DNA from: Roseomonas fluvialis
Lineage (GTDB): Bacteria; Pseudomonadota; Alphaproteobacteria; Acetobacterales; Acetobacteraceae
NCBI RefSeq assembly: GCF_022846615.1
Contig: NZ_AP025637.1
Coordinates: 4,055,001 to 4,119,000, forward strand
Reading direction: 5' to 3'
Length of the DNA: 64,000 nucleotides
Part shown: one piece after another, positions 41,701-50,011 of the stretch
Numbering within the stretch: the stretch's first letter is position 1
Layout: each line of letters opens with the position of its first letter
Program-made: the position numbers and the translations under genes
The notes under the pieces: generated by a model
Told to the model about the DNA's origin: nothing
What the model saw: only the letters and a program-made list of their open reading frames with translations
The model's database searches: none

Positions 41701-44454
41701 ACCGCCAGCGAAGGCGACGACGCCATCTATGGCGACGGCGGGAATGACACGATCCAGGGCGGTGCCGGCAACGACATCATCAATGCCGGCGCGGGCGACG
41801 ACATCGTTCGCGACGTGGGCGGCGACGACAACATGAAGCTCGGCGACGGCAACGACGTCGCGAACACCGGCCCGGGGCTCGACCTGGTGATGGGTGGCCG
41901 CGGCCAGGACTTCATCGTGCTGGGCAACGACGCCGGCACCGAGGTGTTCGCCGGCGAAGGCAACGACTTCATCCTGGGCAACCTCACCGCCGAGCGCATC
42001 CTCGGCAACGAGGGCGACGACTGGATCGAGTACGGCACCTTCGACGGTGCGCCGGGCGACAATTTCGACGAGATCTTCGCGCGCGACGGCATCCGCGGCA
42101 ACGACGTGTTCTTCGGCCTCGGCGGCTTCGACGAGTTCATCGGCGAGGGCGGCGACGACGTCATGGTCGGCAGTGCCGGCGTCGGGAAGATGGTCGGCAT
42201 GTCCGGCTTCGACTGGACGATCTACAAGAACAACACGGCCGGCACGAATGCCGACCTGTTCCGCCTGGCATTCGACGAAACGCCGATCCCGCCGTCGAAT
42301 GCGGCGCTCGATGTCTATGACGCCGTCGAGGGCCTGTCCGGCTCGCGCTTCGGCGACACGCTGCGCGGCTCCGACGACACCTCGGCCGAGATCGGCCAGA
42401 CGCTGGCCGCTGGCGGCACACATGGCTACCTGGGCAGCGCGCTCGATGCGCAAGGCATCGCGCTGGTCACCGGCCTGCAGGCGGTCGTGGGTGCCGGCGT
42501 CACGCTGTTCGACGACGGCGAGATCCTCCTCGGCGGCGACGGGTCCGACATCATCGAGGGCCGCGGCGGCAACGATATCATCGATGGCGACAAGTGGTTC
42601 AACGTGCGGATCAGCGTCCGCCAAAACAACGACGGCACCGGGCCGGAGATCGCGACGGCTGACAGCATGACCCAGCTGGTCACGCGCATGTTCAACGCGA
42701 CCTTCAATCCCGGGCAGCTGCAGATCCAGCGCGAGATCCTGACGGCGGATGGCGCCGGCGACATCGATGTGGCGGTGTTCTCCGGCGCGCGTGCCGAATA
42801 CACCCTGGGCCTCGATGCGCTTGGCCGGCGGACGGTCTCCCATACCGGAGGCACGCAGGCCGATGGCGTCGACACCATCAGCAACATCGAGGTGCTCCGC
42901 TTCACCGACCAGGACCTCGACATCTCCAACACGGCGGCGACCGGGGCGCCGGCGATCAGCGACACGTCGCCGACCGAGGGCCAGCTGCTGACCGCGTCGC
43001 TGGGCACCGTCGCCGATGCCAATGGCGGCATCAACGCGGCCACCGTCGCCTACCAGTGGCAGCACGATGCAGGCGGCGGTTTCGTGAACATCGCAGGGGC
43101 CAACAGCGCCACCTTCGTGCCGACGCAGCTGCAGGTGAATGGCCCGCTGCGCGTGGTCGTCAGCTTCACCGACAATTCGGGCTACGCGGAGCAGCGTGTG
43201 TCGGCGCCGACCATCGTGGTGGGCGACCTGTTCGGTGCCGGCAACGGCGCCGGGAACGGGGTCGACACGTTTAACGGCACCGCCGGGGACGACAATGCCT
43301 CCGCGCTCGGCGGCAATGACAGGCTGTTCGGCAATGCCGGCAACGACACGCTGAACGGCGGCAACGGCAACGATACGCTGGATGGCGGGAGCGGCAACGA
43401 TGCCATGGCCGGGGGGGCCGGGAGCGACACCTACTTCGTCGATTCCCTCGGTGACGTGATCGCGCCGGAAGGCGCCGGGGCGGGCAATGGTGCGGATGAT
43501 GGCGTCGTCACGAGCCTCAGCGCCTATACGCTCGCGACGAACATCGAGAACCTGACCTACAGCGGCGCGGGCGCCTTCACCGGGTCCGGCAACAACGGCG
43601 CGAACGCGATCCTCGGCGGCGTCGGCGGCGACACCCTTGCCGGCCTGTCCGGCAACGATGCGCTGGAAGGCGGTGGCGGCGACGACAGCCTCGATGGCGG
43701 CGTCGGAAACGACGAACTGGTCGGCGGCGCCGGCAACGACACGCTGGCCGGCAACGCGGGCAACGACACCATGGAGGGCGGCGCAGGCGACGACCTGTAT
43801 GTCGTCGGAAGTGCAGGCGACGTGGTGTTCGGCGAAGCGATCGGTGGCGGCACCGACACGGTCCGGACAAACCTCGCCACCTACACGCTCGGAGCCAATG
43901 TTGAGAACCTGACCCGCACGGGCGGCGGTGCATTCAGCGGCACGGGCAATGCGCTCGACAACGTCATCATCGGCGGGAGCGGCGCCAATACCCTGACGGG
44001 CCTCGCTGGCCACGACACGCTGAGCGGCATGGGCGGTACCGACAACCTGGTCGGTGACGACGGCAACGATGTGATGAGCGGCGGCCTCGGCAACGATACC
44101 CTGAACGGTGGTGCCGGCAATGACAGCATCACGGGCGATGGCGGGGTCGACCGCCTGACGGGCGGCGCCGGCAACGACGCCATGAACGGAGGCGCCGGCA
44201 ACGACATCTTCATCTTCGGCGCGGGCTTCGGCGCCGACACGATCACCGGCTTCGATGCCAACCCGGCGGGTGGGCAGGATCTGCTGGACATCAGCGGCCT
44301 GGGCATCACCGCGGCAAGCTTCGAGGCTTCTGTGACGATTGCCGTCGATGGTGCCGGGATGCGCGTCACTATCGGGCTGGACTCGATCTTCCTCGCGGGT
44401 GTCTCCGGGAGCGTTCCGAACGCGATCACGCAGGCCGACTTCATCCTGGCCTAG
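38764..44454 (+). CDS. animal-type heme peroxidase with RTX repeats, peroxidase 1
   Basis: This 1896-residue protein has an animal heme peroxidase domain (about 200–930) followed by RTX calcium-binding repeats (about 970–1190 and 1509–1860) and an Ig-like segment (about 1399–1485). Distal His254 lies in FGQFFDHG and proximal His627 in YRFGHSM. The motif that carries the catalytic arginine in myeloperoxidase (REHNR) reads HSEHNR here, with Ser508 in its place. There is no signal peptide; the C-terminal ITQADFILA and the RTX repeats point to type I secretion. Peroxidases of this kind oxidise halides or phenols. No secretion genes are nearby. N-terminus MVTYIRSDLEFIL is paralogous to peroxidase 2. 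Confidence 0.93.
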   Translation: MVTYIRSDLEFILDQIKIAEQHAAGAPLFGPGGLVPAYNVSFGLRTVDGTYNHLLPGQENWGASDVQFPALVDPSYAPGYTPSNNPASIVFDPSLRTISNLIVDQTLGNPAAILEALERGGVRAPTLDNVALVTTIYQAFKPASDAEYQARVALQNAEALANELSDPAPPGGELTPEQQTALDAAQAAVVVAAAAHAAALNDLEAARTVRDAALVPFGIAMDGDNVHLPNISPDVGLSASFNSWFTLFGQFFDHGLDLVNKGGSGTVFIPLQADDPLYVEGSDTNFMVLTRATVSAGTDGIMGTADDVGPVNTTTSYVDQNQTYTSHPSHQVFLREYVLNTDGQPVATGKLIEGLNGGMATWGEVKAQALAMLGITLTDQDVGSVPLLRTDQYGNFIPHPDTGFPQVITGVGLDGIPNTADDITISGTPGAPVTLDTAIRTNHAFLADIAHDAVPKGIDDGDVTIGLANPGNNPDVYDNELLDAHFMAGDGRVNENIGLTAVHHVFHSEHNRLVEHTKSVVLADAVAMLAGGASQAEAVAFLNEWLAVDVAVVPQGAAVNSLAWDGERLFQAAKFGTEMQYQHLVFEEFARKVQPQVDFFIVPDGFDTTINPDIVAEFAHVVYRFGHSMLTESIDRFDPSFNADHISLVDGFLNPAAFTTTNGVEDGLAAGDIIRGMTRQVGNEIDEFVTSALRNNLLGLPLDLATINLARGRDTGVPTLNEARREFYEATNNDSMLRPYESWIDFASNLKNEASIINFIAAYGTHTSITNETTLEGKRAAAMAIIFGEAQTVGVDDPNTPEDESRTFAVPGDAEDFLNGRGAHASTLGGLENVDLWIGGLAEKILPFGGMLGSTFNFVFEVQMEKLQNADRFYYLQRLDGLHLFGEMENNSFASMIMRNTDATHLPSDVFSTPGLILEVDQTRQWNPDLGTADPAGGTVLTPLVIRNNPATAGPDANYLRYTGDEHVVLGGTEGNDILTASEGDDAIYGDGGNDTIQGGAGNDIINAGAGDDIVRDVGGDDNMKLGDGNDVANTGPGLDLVMGGRGQDFIVLGNDAGTEVFAGEGNDFILGNLTAERILGNEGDDWIEYGTFDGAPGDNFDEIFARDGIRGNDVFFGLGGFDEFIGEGGDDVMVGSAGVGKMVGMSGFDWTIYKNNTAGTNADLFRLAFDETPIPPSNAALDVYDAVEGLSGSRFGDTLRGSDDTSAEIGQTLAAGGTHGYLGSALDAQGIALVTGLQAVVGAGVTLFDDGEILLGGDGSDIIEGRGGNDIIDGDKWFNVRISVRQNNDGTGPEIATADSMTQLVTRMFNATFNPGQLQIQREILTADGAGDIDVAVFSGARAEYTLGLDALGRRTVSHTGGTQADGVDTISNIEVLRFTDQDLDISNTAATGAPAISDTSPTEGQLLTASLGTVADANGGINAATVAYQWQHDAGGGFVNIAGANSATFVPTQLQVNGPLRVVVSFTDNSGYAEQRVSAPTIVVGDLFGAGNGAGNGVDTFNGTAGDDNASALGGNDRLFGNAGNDTLNGGNGNDTLDGGSGNDAMAGGAGSDTYFVDSLGDVIAPEGAGAGNGADDGVVTSLSAYTLATNIENLTYSGAGAFTGSGNNGANAILGGVGGDTLAGLSGNDALEGGGGDDSLDGGVGNDELVGGAGNDTLAGNAGNDTMEGGAGDDLYVVGSAGDVVFGEAIGGGTDTVRTNLATYTLGANVENLTRTGGGAFSGTGNALDNVIIGGSGANTLTGLAGHDTLSGMGGTDNLVGDDGNDVMSGGLGNDTLNGGAGNDSITGDGGVDRLTGGAGNDAMNGGAGNDIFIFGAGFGADTITGFDANPAGGQDLLDISGLGITAASFEASVTIAVDGAGMRVTIGLDSIFLAGVSGSVPNAITQADFILA

Positions 44455-44605
44455 TGCACCCGACCGGGCGCGCCGTGCCGCCGTGCCACACAGCGCGCGC
44501 GGCGCGTCCCGAAGGGGGTCGGAAACTTATGCCAGGGTTCGAGCGGTCGCGGAGGTGTTGCTTGGGGCGCGGCGCCGGCCGGACGAAGCCGCCGGACGGC
44601 CAGGC

Positions 44606-45046
44606 TCAGGCATCGAGGATGTCGCGGAGGGCGCGCACCGCAGTCGCGTAGCCTCGCGCGCCGAGGCCGGCGATCACCGCGGTCGCCACGCCGGAAACCA
44701 GCGAACGATGATAGATCGCCTCGCGCCGGTGGATGTTCGAGATGTGCAGCTCGATCACCGGGCTTTCGAACATCTTGAGGGCATCGAGCACGGGGATGGA
44801 GGTGAAGGTCAGCCCGGCCGGGTTGATCACGATGCCGGCCGCGCCGCTGTCCGTCGCTTCGTGGATCCAGTCCACGAGCTGCCCCTCATGGTTGGTCTGG
44901 CGGAAAACCACGGCGTCCTCGCCTGCCGCGGCGCGGCACATCGCCTCCACCTCGGCGAGTGTGGTGTGGCCGTAGATCTCCGGCTCCCGTTTGCCGAGGC
45001 GGTTCAGGTTGGGGCCGTTCAGCACGTGGATGGTTCTGGACAACAC
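44606..45046 (-). CDS. aroQ: type II 3-dehydroquinate dehydratase
   Basis: This 146-residue protein is a type II dehydroquinase, converting 3-dehydroquinate to 3-dehydroshikimate. The hallmark LNGPNLNRLG is at 9–18, the catalytic Tyr25 in EIYG, NPAGLT near 75–80, and catalytic His101 in ELHISN. The start is a GTG at 45046 (TTG at 45043 is an alternative) behind AAAGGA. It lies downstream of a TRAP transporter on the same strand, so a catabolic role in quinate or dehydroquinate use is more likely than a purely biosynthetic one. That point is inferred from context. Confidence 0.93.
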   Translation of the reverse strand: MLSRTIHVLNGPNLNRLGKREPEIYGHTTLAEVEAMCRAAAGEDAVVFRQTNHEGQLVDWIHEATDSGAAGIVINPAGLTFTSIPVLDALKMFESPVIELHISNIHRREAIYHRSLVSGVATAVIAGLGARGYATAVRALRDILDA

Positions 45047-45080
45047 AGTATCCTTTTCTTCCAGGGGCGAAGCGCCGCGC

Positions 45081-46382
45081 TCAGCCCTGGTACCCGAACC
45101 GCCATGGGAGCCAGAGCACCAGCTCAGGCACGAAGGTGATCAGTGCGAGCGCGCCAAGCATCGCCGCGATGAAGGGAAGCGTGTGGCGCACAACGGCCGA
45201 GAGCGGTGCGTCCGAAAGCTTCGCCACGATGAACAGCAGGAGCCCGTACGGCGGCGTGATCAGACCGATCATGATGTTCACCACAACGACGACACCGAAA
45301 TGCACCATGTCCACGCCCAGCGCCTGCGCGGTCGGGATCAGCACCGGCACGACCACCAGCAGGATCGTGCTGCCTTCCAGCAGGCAGCCGAGCACCAGGA
45401 GGATCAGGTTCACCGCCAACAGGAACTGCCATTGCGACAGCTCCCAGCCAGCGAGCACGTTGCGCACGGTGTTCGGGATGTTCTCGCTGGCGACGACGTA
45501 GTTGAAGGCGAGCGCGCCGGCGATCAGCATGCCGATCGCGGCGGTGGACCGCGCGCTGGCCAGCACGGTGCGATAGGTCTCGCGTGCGGTGATGCTGCGA
45601 TAGACCACGGCGGCGACTACGAAGGCATAGGCGGCCGCGACGGCCGCCGCCTCGGTCGGGGTCATGACGCCGCCATAGATGCCGCCGAGCAGGATCACGG
45701 GCATCAGCAGCGCCGGCGCCGCATCCCAGGTCAGGCGCGGGATCTCCCGCAGCGGGACGCGCTCGGCCACCGGGAAGTCGTGCCGATGCGCCATCCAGCT
45801 GTTGATCCCCATCTGCGCCAGCGCCATCAGCAGCCCGGGCACGACACCGCCGAGGAACAGGTAGCCGATCGAACTGTCGGAGATCAGCGCGTAGAGCACC
45901 ATCGGGATGGAAGGCGGGATGATCGGACCGATCACCGCCGTGGCCGCGGTGATCGCGGCCGCATAGCTCGCCGGATAGGCGCCGCCGCGCTTCATCATGT
46001 CGATGATGATCTTGCCGCTGCCCGCGGCATCGGCGATGGCCGAACCCGACATGCCCGCGAAGATAACGCTCTGCACGACGTTGACGTGCCCCAGCCCGCC
46101 GCGGAAGCGCCCGACCAGCAGGTTGCAGAAGCGCAGCAGCCGGTCCGTCATGCTGCCGGCATTCATCAACCCGGCCGAGAAGATGAACAGCGGCACCGCT
46201 AGCAGGATGTAGCTGCCGTTCAGCCCGTTCAGCACCTGCTCCGCCGCGATCGACATATCCTGCCCGGAGGCCGCCAGGTACAGGATTGACCCGGTGATCA
46301 TCGCGAGCCCGATCGGCAGGCCGAGCAGCGACAGCCCGATGATGGCCAGCAGCGCCAGCGTGAAGGGATCGACGGCGTTCAC
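45081..46382 (-). CDS. TRAP transporter large permease (DctM type)
   Basis: This 433-residue membrane protein is the large subunit of a TRAP transporter, with about 12 helices. Family motifs include LLAVPLFIFSAGLMNAG, GMSGSAIADAAGSGKI, GPIIPPSIPMVLYA, GVMTPTEAAAVAAAYA and GLITPPYGLLLF. The start is a GTG at 46382 in a GTGA overlap with the small permease stop. It transports an organic acid using the sodium or proton gradient together with the periplasmic receptor encoded upstream. The neighbouring aroQ suggests quinate- or shikimate-type substrates. Confidence 0.94.
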   Translation of the reverse strand: MNAVDPFTLALLAIIGLSLLGLPIGLAMITGSILYLAASGQDMSIAAEQVLNGLNGSYILLAVPLFIFSAGLMNAGSMTDRLLRFCNLLVGRFRGGLGHVNVVQSVIFAGMSGSAIADAAGSGKIIIDMMKRGGAYPASYAAAITAATAVIGPIIPPSIPMVLYALISDSSIGYLFLGGVVPGLLMALAQMGINSWMAHRHDFPVAERVPLREIPRLTWDAAPALLMPVILLGGIYGGVMTPTEAAAVAAAYAFVVAAVVYRSITARETYRTVLASARSTAAIGMLIAGALAFNYVVASENIPNTVRNVLAGWELSQWQFLLAVNLILLVLGCLLEGSTILLVVVPVLIPTAQALGVDMVHFGVVVVVNIMIGLITPPYGLLLFIVAKLSDAPLSAVVRHTLPFIAAMLGALALITFVPELVLWLPWRFGYQG

Positions 46383-46879
46383 GCGCCGTCCGCCGGCACA
46401 TGCCGCCGCCCTGTCGCCGCGTACCAGACGATCGCCGCGTGGCGGATGATCATCGCGACGGCGAAGACCAGGTATACCGAGTAGAGCCAGTCGAACCGGA
46501 TGCCGAGATAGGTGGATCGCTCCACCTTCATGAAGGTCACGTAGTCCCAGACCGCCGGCAGCGACCAGGTGAAGACCGCGACGACGATGCTGCCGGTGAC
46601 CATGTCGCACAGGCGCCGCAACCGGGGCGGGATGGCGACGTAGATCACGTCGAACCGGATCTCCTCCTCATCGGTCAGCACCAGGGCCGCGCCCCAGAGG
46701 ATGCCCCAGACCCAGGCGAGGGTAGATACCTCGGTCGTCCAGCCGACCGGGGCATTCAGCGCGTAGCGCATGACGATCTGAATGATGAAGGCGACGAACA
46801 TCGCCGCGAGCAGCGCGGCAAGCACGTTCTCGGCGCGCCGCCTGGCCCAGTCGAGCGCGCGGCGCGTGAGGGGCATCAT
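46379..46879 (-). CDS. TRAP transporter small permease (DctQ type)
   Basis: This 166-residue protein has four transmembrane helices and matches DctQ. Typical segments are VLAALLAAMFVAFIIQIVMRY near the N-terminus and EVSTLAWVWGILWGAALVL, with EEIRFDVI after the second helix. The ATG at 46879 is chosen; a TTG at 46906 would add nine residues. The stop overlaps the large permease start. It stabilises and couples the large permease to the receptor. Confidence 0.92.
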   Translation of the reverse strand: MMPLTRRALDWARRRAENVLAALLAAMFVAFIIQIVMRYALNAPVGWTTEVSTLAWVWGILWGAALVLTDEEEIRFDVIYVAIPPRLRRLCDMVTGSIVVAVFTWSLPAVWDYVTFMKVERSTYLGIRFDWLYSVYLVFAVAMIIRHAAIVWYAATGRRHVPADGA

Positions 46880-46942
46880 GACCGGACCATCCGAAGGGCG
46901 TGGCAACCGGGCGGTCGCACGGGGCGGCCGCCCGGCACGGGA

Positions 46943-47938
46943 TCAACGCACCGCTTGGATGCGCTCGAGGATGCCCTGCGGCCAGCTCTGCGACTGCGGA
47001 GAGGCGAGGTAGCGGCGTTGCGCCTCGGCCCTGAAGGCATCGACGTTCGGCGCATAGACTTCGAGGTTCTGGCTGCGGAAAAAGGCCAGCATCTCCTCCT
47101 CCTGCGCGAGATGGCGGCGCGTGCTCTCGTCGATCGCCTTGTTGGCGGCGGCCTGCAGCGCCTGCTGCTGCGCCGGGGTCAGGCCATCCCAGACCCGCGC
47201 GGAGACCGCGAGCAGGTCGTAGGCCACGAGGTGGCTGGTCAGCACGAATTGCGTCGTCACTTCATGGAAGCGCATCGTGCGGCTGGTCGGCAGCGGGTTG
47301 TCCTGGCCATCCACCGCGCCGGTCTGCAAGGCGGTGTAGAGCTCGGCGAAGGCGACCGGGGTGGGGTTGGCGCCCAGCGCCTCGCCCAGGAACTGCCATG
47401 TCTCCCCGGGCGGCATCCGCAGCTTCAGGCCGCGCATGTCGGCCGGTGTCGCGATACGCGTGCGCGGGCGCAGGTTCACATGCCGCGTGCCGAAATAAAG
47501 CGGGCCGAGGATGTGAACGTTCAGCTGCTCACGCGCCATGCGGTTGAACTCGGTGCCGATCGGGCTGGCGAAGACCTTGCGCATGTGGTCGGCGTCACGG
47601 AACAGGTAGGCTGAGGCCATCACCGCCCAGGCCGGGATCTGCCGCGAGATGTCCTGCGGCGAAAGGTTCGCCATCTCCACATTGCCGCGCTGGATCGCGA
47701 CCAGCTCCGTGCCCTGGCGGAACAGCGTCGCGTTCAGGTGCAACTCGACATCGAACTCGCTGGCGAGGTCGCGCTGGAAGCCGCGCATCGCCTCGGCGCG
47801 GATGTCCTGGTCGGAGAAAACGGCGGTGAAGCGGAGCCGGCGGCGGGCCTGCGCATTGGCGCCGGAAACGGGCGCGGCGGCGAGGACAGCGGCAGCGGCA
47901 GCGGCCAGCACGGCACGGCGGCCGATGGGCGACGACAT
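46943..47938 (-). CDS. TRAP transporter substrate-binding protein (DctP type)
   Basis: This 331-residue periplasmic receptor is DctP-like. Its signal peptide has RR at 7–8 and a long Ala/Val core ending in GANAQA. The family motif GLKLRMPPGETWQFLGEALGANP and the segment GAVDGQDNPLPTSRTMRF, with the carboxylate-binding arginine region, are clear. An AAAGGA ribosome-binding site lies in front of the ATG at 47938. It is divergent from the double GntR regulator and is the first gene of the TRAP–aroQ operon. Confidence 0.94.
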   Translation of the reverse strand: MSSPIGRRAVLAAAAAAVLAAAPVSGANAQARRRLRFTAVFSDQDIRAEAMRGFQRDLASEFDVELHLNATLFRQGTELVAIQRGNVEMANLSPQDISRQIPAWAVMASAYLFRDADHMRKVFASPIGTEFNRMAREQLNVHILGPLYFGTRHVNLRPRTRIATPADMRGLKLRMPPGETWQFLGEALGANPTPVAFAELYTALQTGAVDGQDNPLPTSRTMRFHEVTTQFVLTSHLVAYDLLAVSARVWDGLTPAQQQALQAAANKAIDESTRRHLAQEEEMLAFFRSQNLEVYAPNVDAFRAEAQRRYLASPQSQSWPQGILERIQAVR

Positions 47939-48008
47939 GGCGTTTCCTTTTCCCTGTGTCTTGTTGGCCTTCAGGCTACGTGTGGGGATTTCCCAGATCA
48001 AGAGTCTC

Positions 48009-48050
48009 TGAGCCTTATGTATGAGATTTGCTAAAAGCTCACATATTGTG
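48009..48050. promoter_or_regulatory. AT-rich inverted repeat between dctP and the double GntR gene
   Basis: In the 160-bp divergent region, TGAGC at 48010–48014 is mirrored by GCTCA at 48038–48042, and TATG-TATGAG (48017–48026) is partly mirrored by CTCACATA (48039–48046). The stretch is AT-rich and well placed to be the operator for the GntR-type regulator and the promoter of the TRAP operon. The pairing is imperfect, so this is a suggestion only. Confidence 0.4.
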
Positions 48051-48098
48051 TGCGCCCGGACCGCGACCGATACTCCGACCGACGCGAAAGGAGACGGC

Positions 48099-49502
48099 AT
48101 GACCACCGCGGGCGGCACTGCCCTGGAGGCATCCGGCACGACCGGCGAGGCGGCCTATCGCCGCCTGCGTGCCGATGTCATCGCCGGCCGGCTTGCGCCG
48201 GGGCAGAAGCTCGGCCTCGAGGGGCTACGACCGATCTACGGCGCGGGGGTCAGCACGCTGCGGGAAGCCCTGACCCGCCTGGCGTCCGAGGAGTTCGTCG
48301 TTGCCGAAGGCCAGCGCGGCTTCAGCGTCGCCCCGGTCTCGTCCCGGGACTTCGCCGAGGTTGCCGACCTGCGGCTTCTGCTGGAGCGCAATGCAATCCG
48401 CGACTCCTTCGCGGCGGGCGACCTGGACTGGGAAGGCCGCGTCGTCGGAGGCCACCACAAGCTGGCTGCGCTGGAACGCCGCCTGCTGGCCGGCGAGCCC
48501 GCGGATCCCGTGCTCTGGAAGCGCTACGACCGCGAATTCCACGCTGCGCTGATCGAGGCCTGCGGGTCGACCGTGCTGCGCGAGACCTATGCTGCCGCCT
48601 ATGACCGCTACCTGCGCTACCAGATGGTGGCGGTGGTGTTCCGCGGCGGCGTAGCGGCCGCGCAGCACGAGGCGTTGCTGGCCTGCGCTCTGTCGCGTGA
48701 TGCCGACCAGGCCTGCCGCCTGCTGGACGAGCATGTCGGCGGCTGTGTCGAGCACGTGGCGCAGACCGGGGCGCTGCTGCCCTTCGCCCCACACAGCGCC
48801 CGCGCCCCACAGGGCCGTCGCCCCATGATGGCCGGCGATGCCCCTGCCCTGCCCCCCGAAACCGCGGCGCAGCGCACCTATCGGCTGCTCCGCACCGATA
48901 TCCTGCGCAATGTGCTGGCGCCGGGGCAGCGGCTCCGGCTGGAGGCACTGCGCGATGCCTATGGAGCCGGCATCGGCACGCTGCGCGAGACGCTCAACCG
49001 GCTGGTCGTCGAGCGGCTCGTTCTCGCCGAAGGGCAGCGCGGCTTCGAGGTCGCGCCCTTCTGCGCCGACGAACTGCGCGAACTTGCGAAGCTGCGGCTG
49101 CTGCTGGAGAGCCATGCGCTGGACCAGGCGCTGCGCGCCGGCGATGTCGAGTGGGAGGCGCATGTCGTCGCTGCCCACCACAGGCTCGCGCAGATGGAAG
49201 AACGACTGGGCGGAGGCGATGCTGCGGCTCTCGATCCGTGGCGGCGCTTCGATTCCCAGTTCCACCAGACCCTGATCTCCGCCTGCGGTTCGCGCACGCT
49301 CATGGCGACCCATGCCGCGGTGTTCGACCGCTACCAGCGCTACCAGAATCGCGCGCTCGGGTTCCGTGGCGACATCGCGGTGCGGGAGCACGCGGCGCTG
49401 CGCGACTGCGCCCTGCGGCGCGATGCTGCGGCGGCGCGCGATGTCTTGGCCACGCATATCCTGGGCGGCGTGGACCACGCGCTGTCGAGCGGCGGCCTGT
49501 AA
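48099..49502 (+). CDS. tandem double GntR/FCD-type transcriptional regulator
   Basis: This 467-residue ORF contains two complete FadR-type regulators in one chain. The first has a GntR winged helix (about 12–80; AYRRLRADVIAGRLAPGQKL, STLREALTRLASEEFV) and an FCD effector domain (about 85–225). After a linker (PHSARAPQGRRP) a second winged helix (about 250–320; TYRLLRTDILRNVLAPGQRL, GTLRETLNRLVVERLV) and second FCD domain follow. The two halves are clearly homologous. Start ATG 48099 has a strong AAAGGAG site. Such regulators sense small carboxylates; it is divergent from the TRAP–aroQ operon and probably controls it. Confidence 0.9.
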   Translation: MTTAGGTALEASGTTGEAAYRRLRADVIAGRLAPGQKLGLEGLRPIYGAGVSTLREALTRLASEEFVVAEGQRGFSVAPVSSRDFAEVADLRLLLERNAIRDSFAAGDLDWEGRVVGGHHKLAALERRLLAGEPADPVLWKRYDREFHAALIEACGSTVLRETYAAAYDRYLRYQMVAVVFRGGVAAAQHEALLACALSRDADQACRLLDEHVGGCVEHVAQTGALLPFAPHSARAPQGRRPMMAGDAPALPPETAAQRTYRLLRTDILRNVLAPGQRLRLEALRDAYGAGIGTLRETLNRLVVERLVLAEGQRGFEVAPFCADELRELAKLRLLLESHALDQALRAGDVEWEAHVVAAHHRLAQMEERLGGGDAAALDPWRRFDSQFHQTLISACGSRTLMATHAAVFDRYQRYQNRALGFRGDIAVREHAALRDCALRRDAAAARDVLATHILGGVDHALSSGGL

Positions 49503-50011
49503 CCGGTGTTGCGGCGCCGACGTTCGCCAGCACAAGGCGGGCGCGGGCCGCGTGCGAGCACGTCCGCGACGTGGTGCAGACCGCGCGCGGCGGCCGGTTC
49601 GCGCCCAGTGCACGGGCGGAACGCGGCGTCAGCTTGGCACACCGCCTGTTCGCAGGGATCGGAGTTGTTCAGCCCGCCGAAGCCCCGGCACTCGGAGGCG
49701 GCAGCGGTTCCGGCGGTGCCGCGGCAGCGTGTCTGAGCGGGTCAAGGTCGATCGCCGGTAGATCAGCCGCAACCCGTGCAGCCCGCCCTCGCACTGATAC
49801 AGCGAAAGCATCCGGGAGGCCGCGACGTCTCTGCCGATCAGGTCGCGAGCACAGCGACGCGCTGGCTCAATTCAGGCCTCGAAAACCGCGCCGGTTCGGC
49901 CAGCGCTGTTATCAGACGCGCGTACCAGGTCGTGTCACGCAGACCAGGGGGGCGCCCCGGCATCGAACCGTCGTTGCCCGCCCAAACTGATTCGACCTTA
50001 CGCCCTTTGCC
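49503..50011. other. intergenic stretch with no recognisable gene
   Basis: About 500 bp between the double GntR gene and the repeated 3' region of peroxidase 2. The reading frames present have no domain-like content or ribosome-binding site. No repeat, promoter or RNA was recognised. Confidence 0.5.

Noticed and set aside
41065..44013. 982-codon minus-strand open frame opposite peroxidase 1
   Set aside because: It is the antisense frame of the RTX region and shows no recognisable domain.
43260..44220. Short regularly spaced DNA repeats that could suggest a CRISPR or satellite array
   Set aside because: The 27-bp periodicity comes from nine-residue RTX repeats inside an intact reading frame; repeats are degenerate and there are no unique spacers.
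49503..49761. Possible small LuxR-like or regulatory remnant after the double GntR gene
   Set aside because: No frame shows a helix-turn-helix or any recognisable motif.
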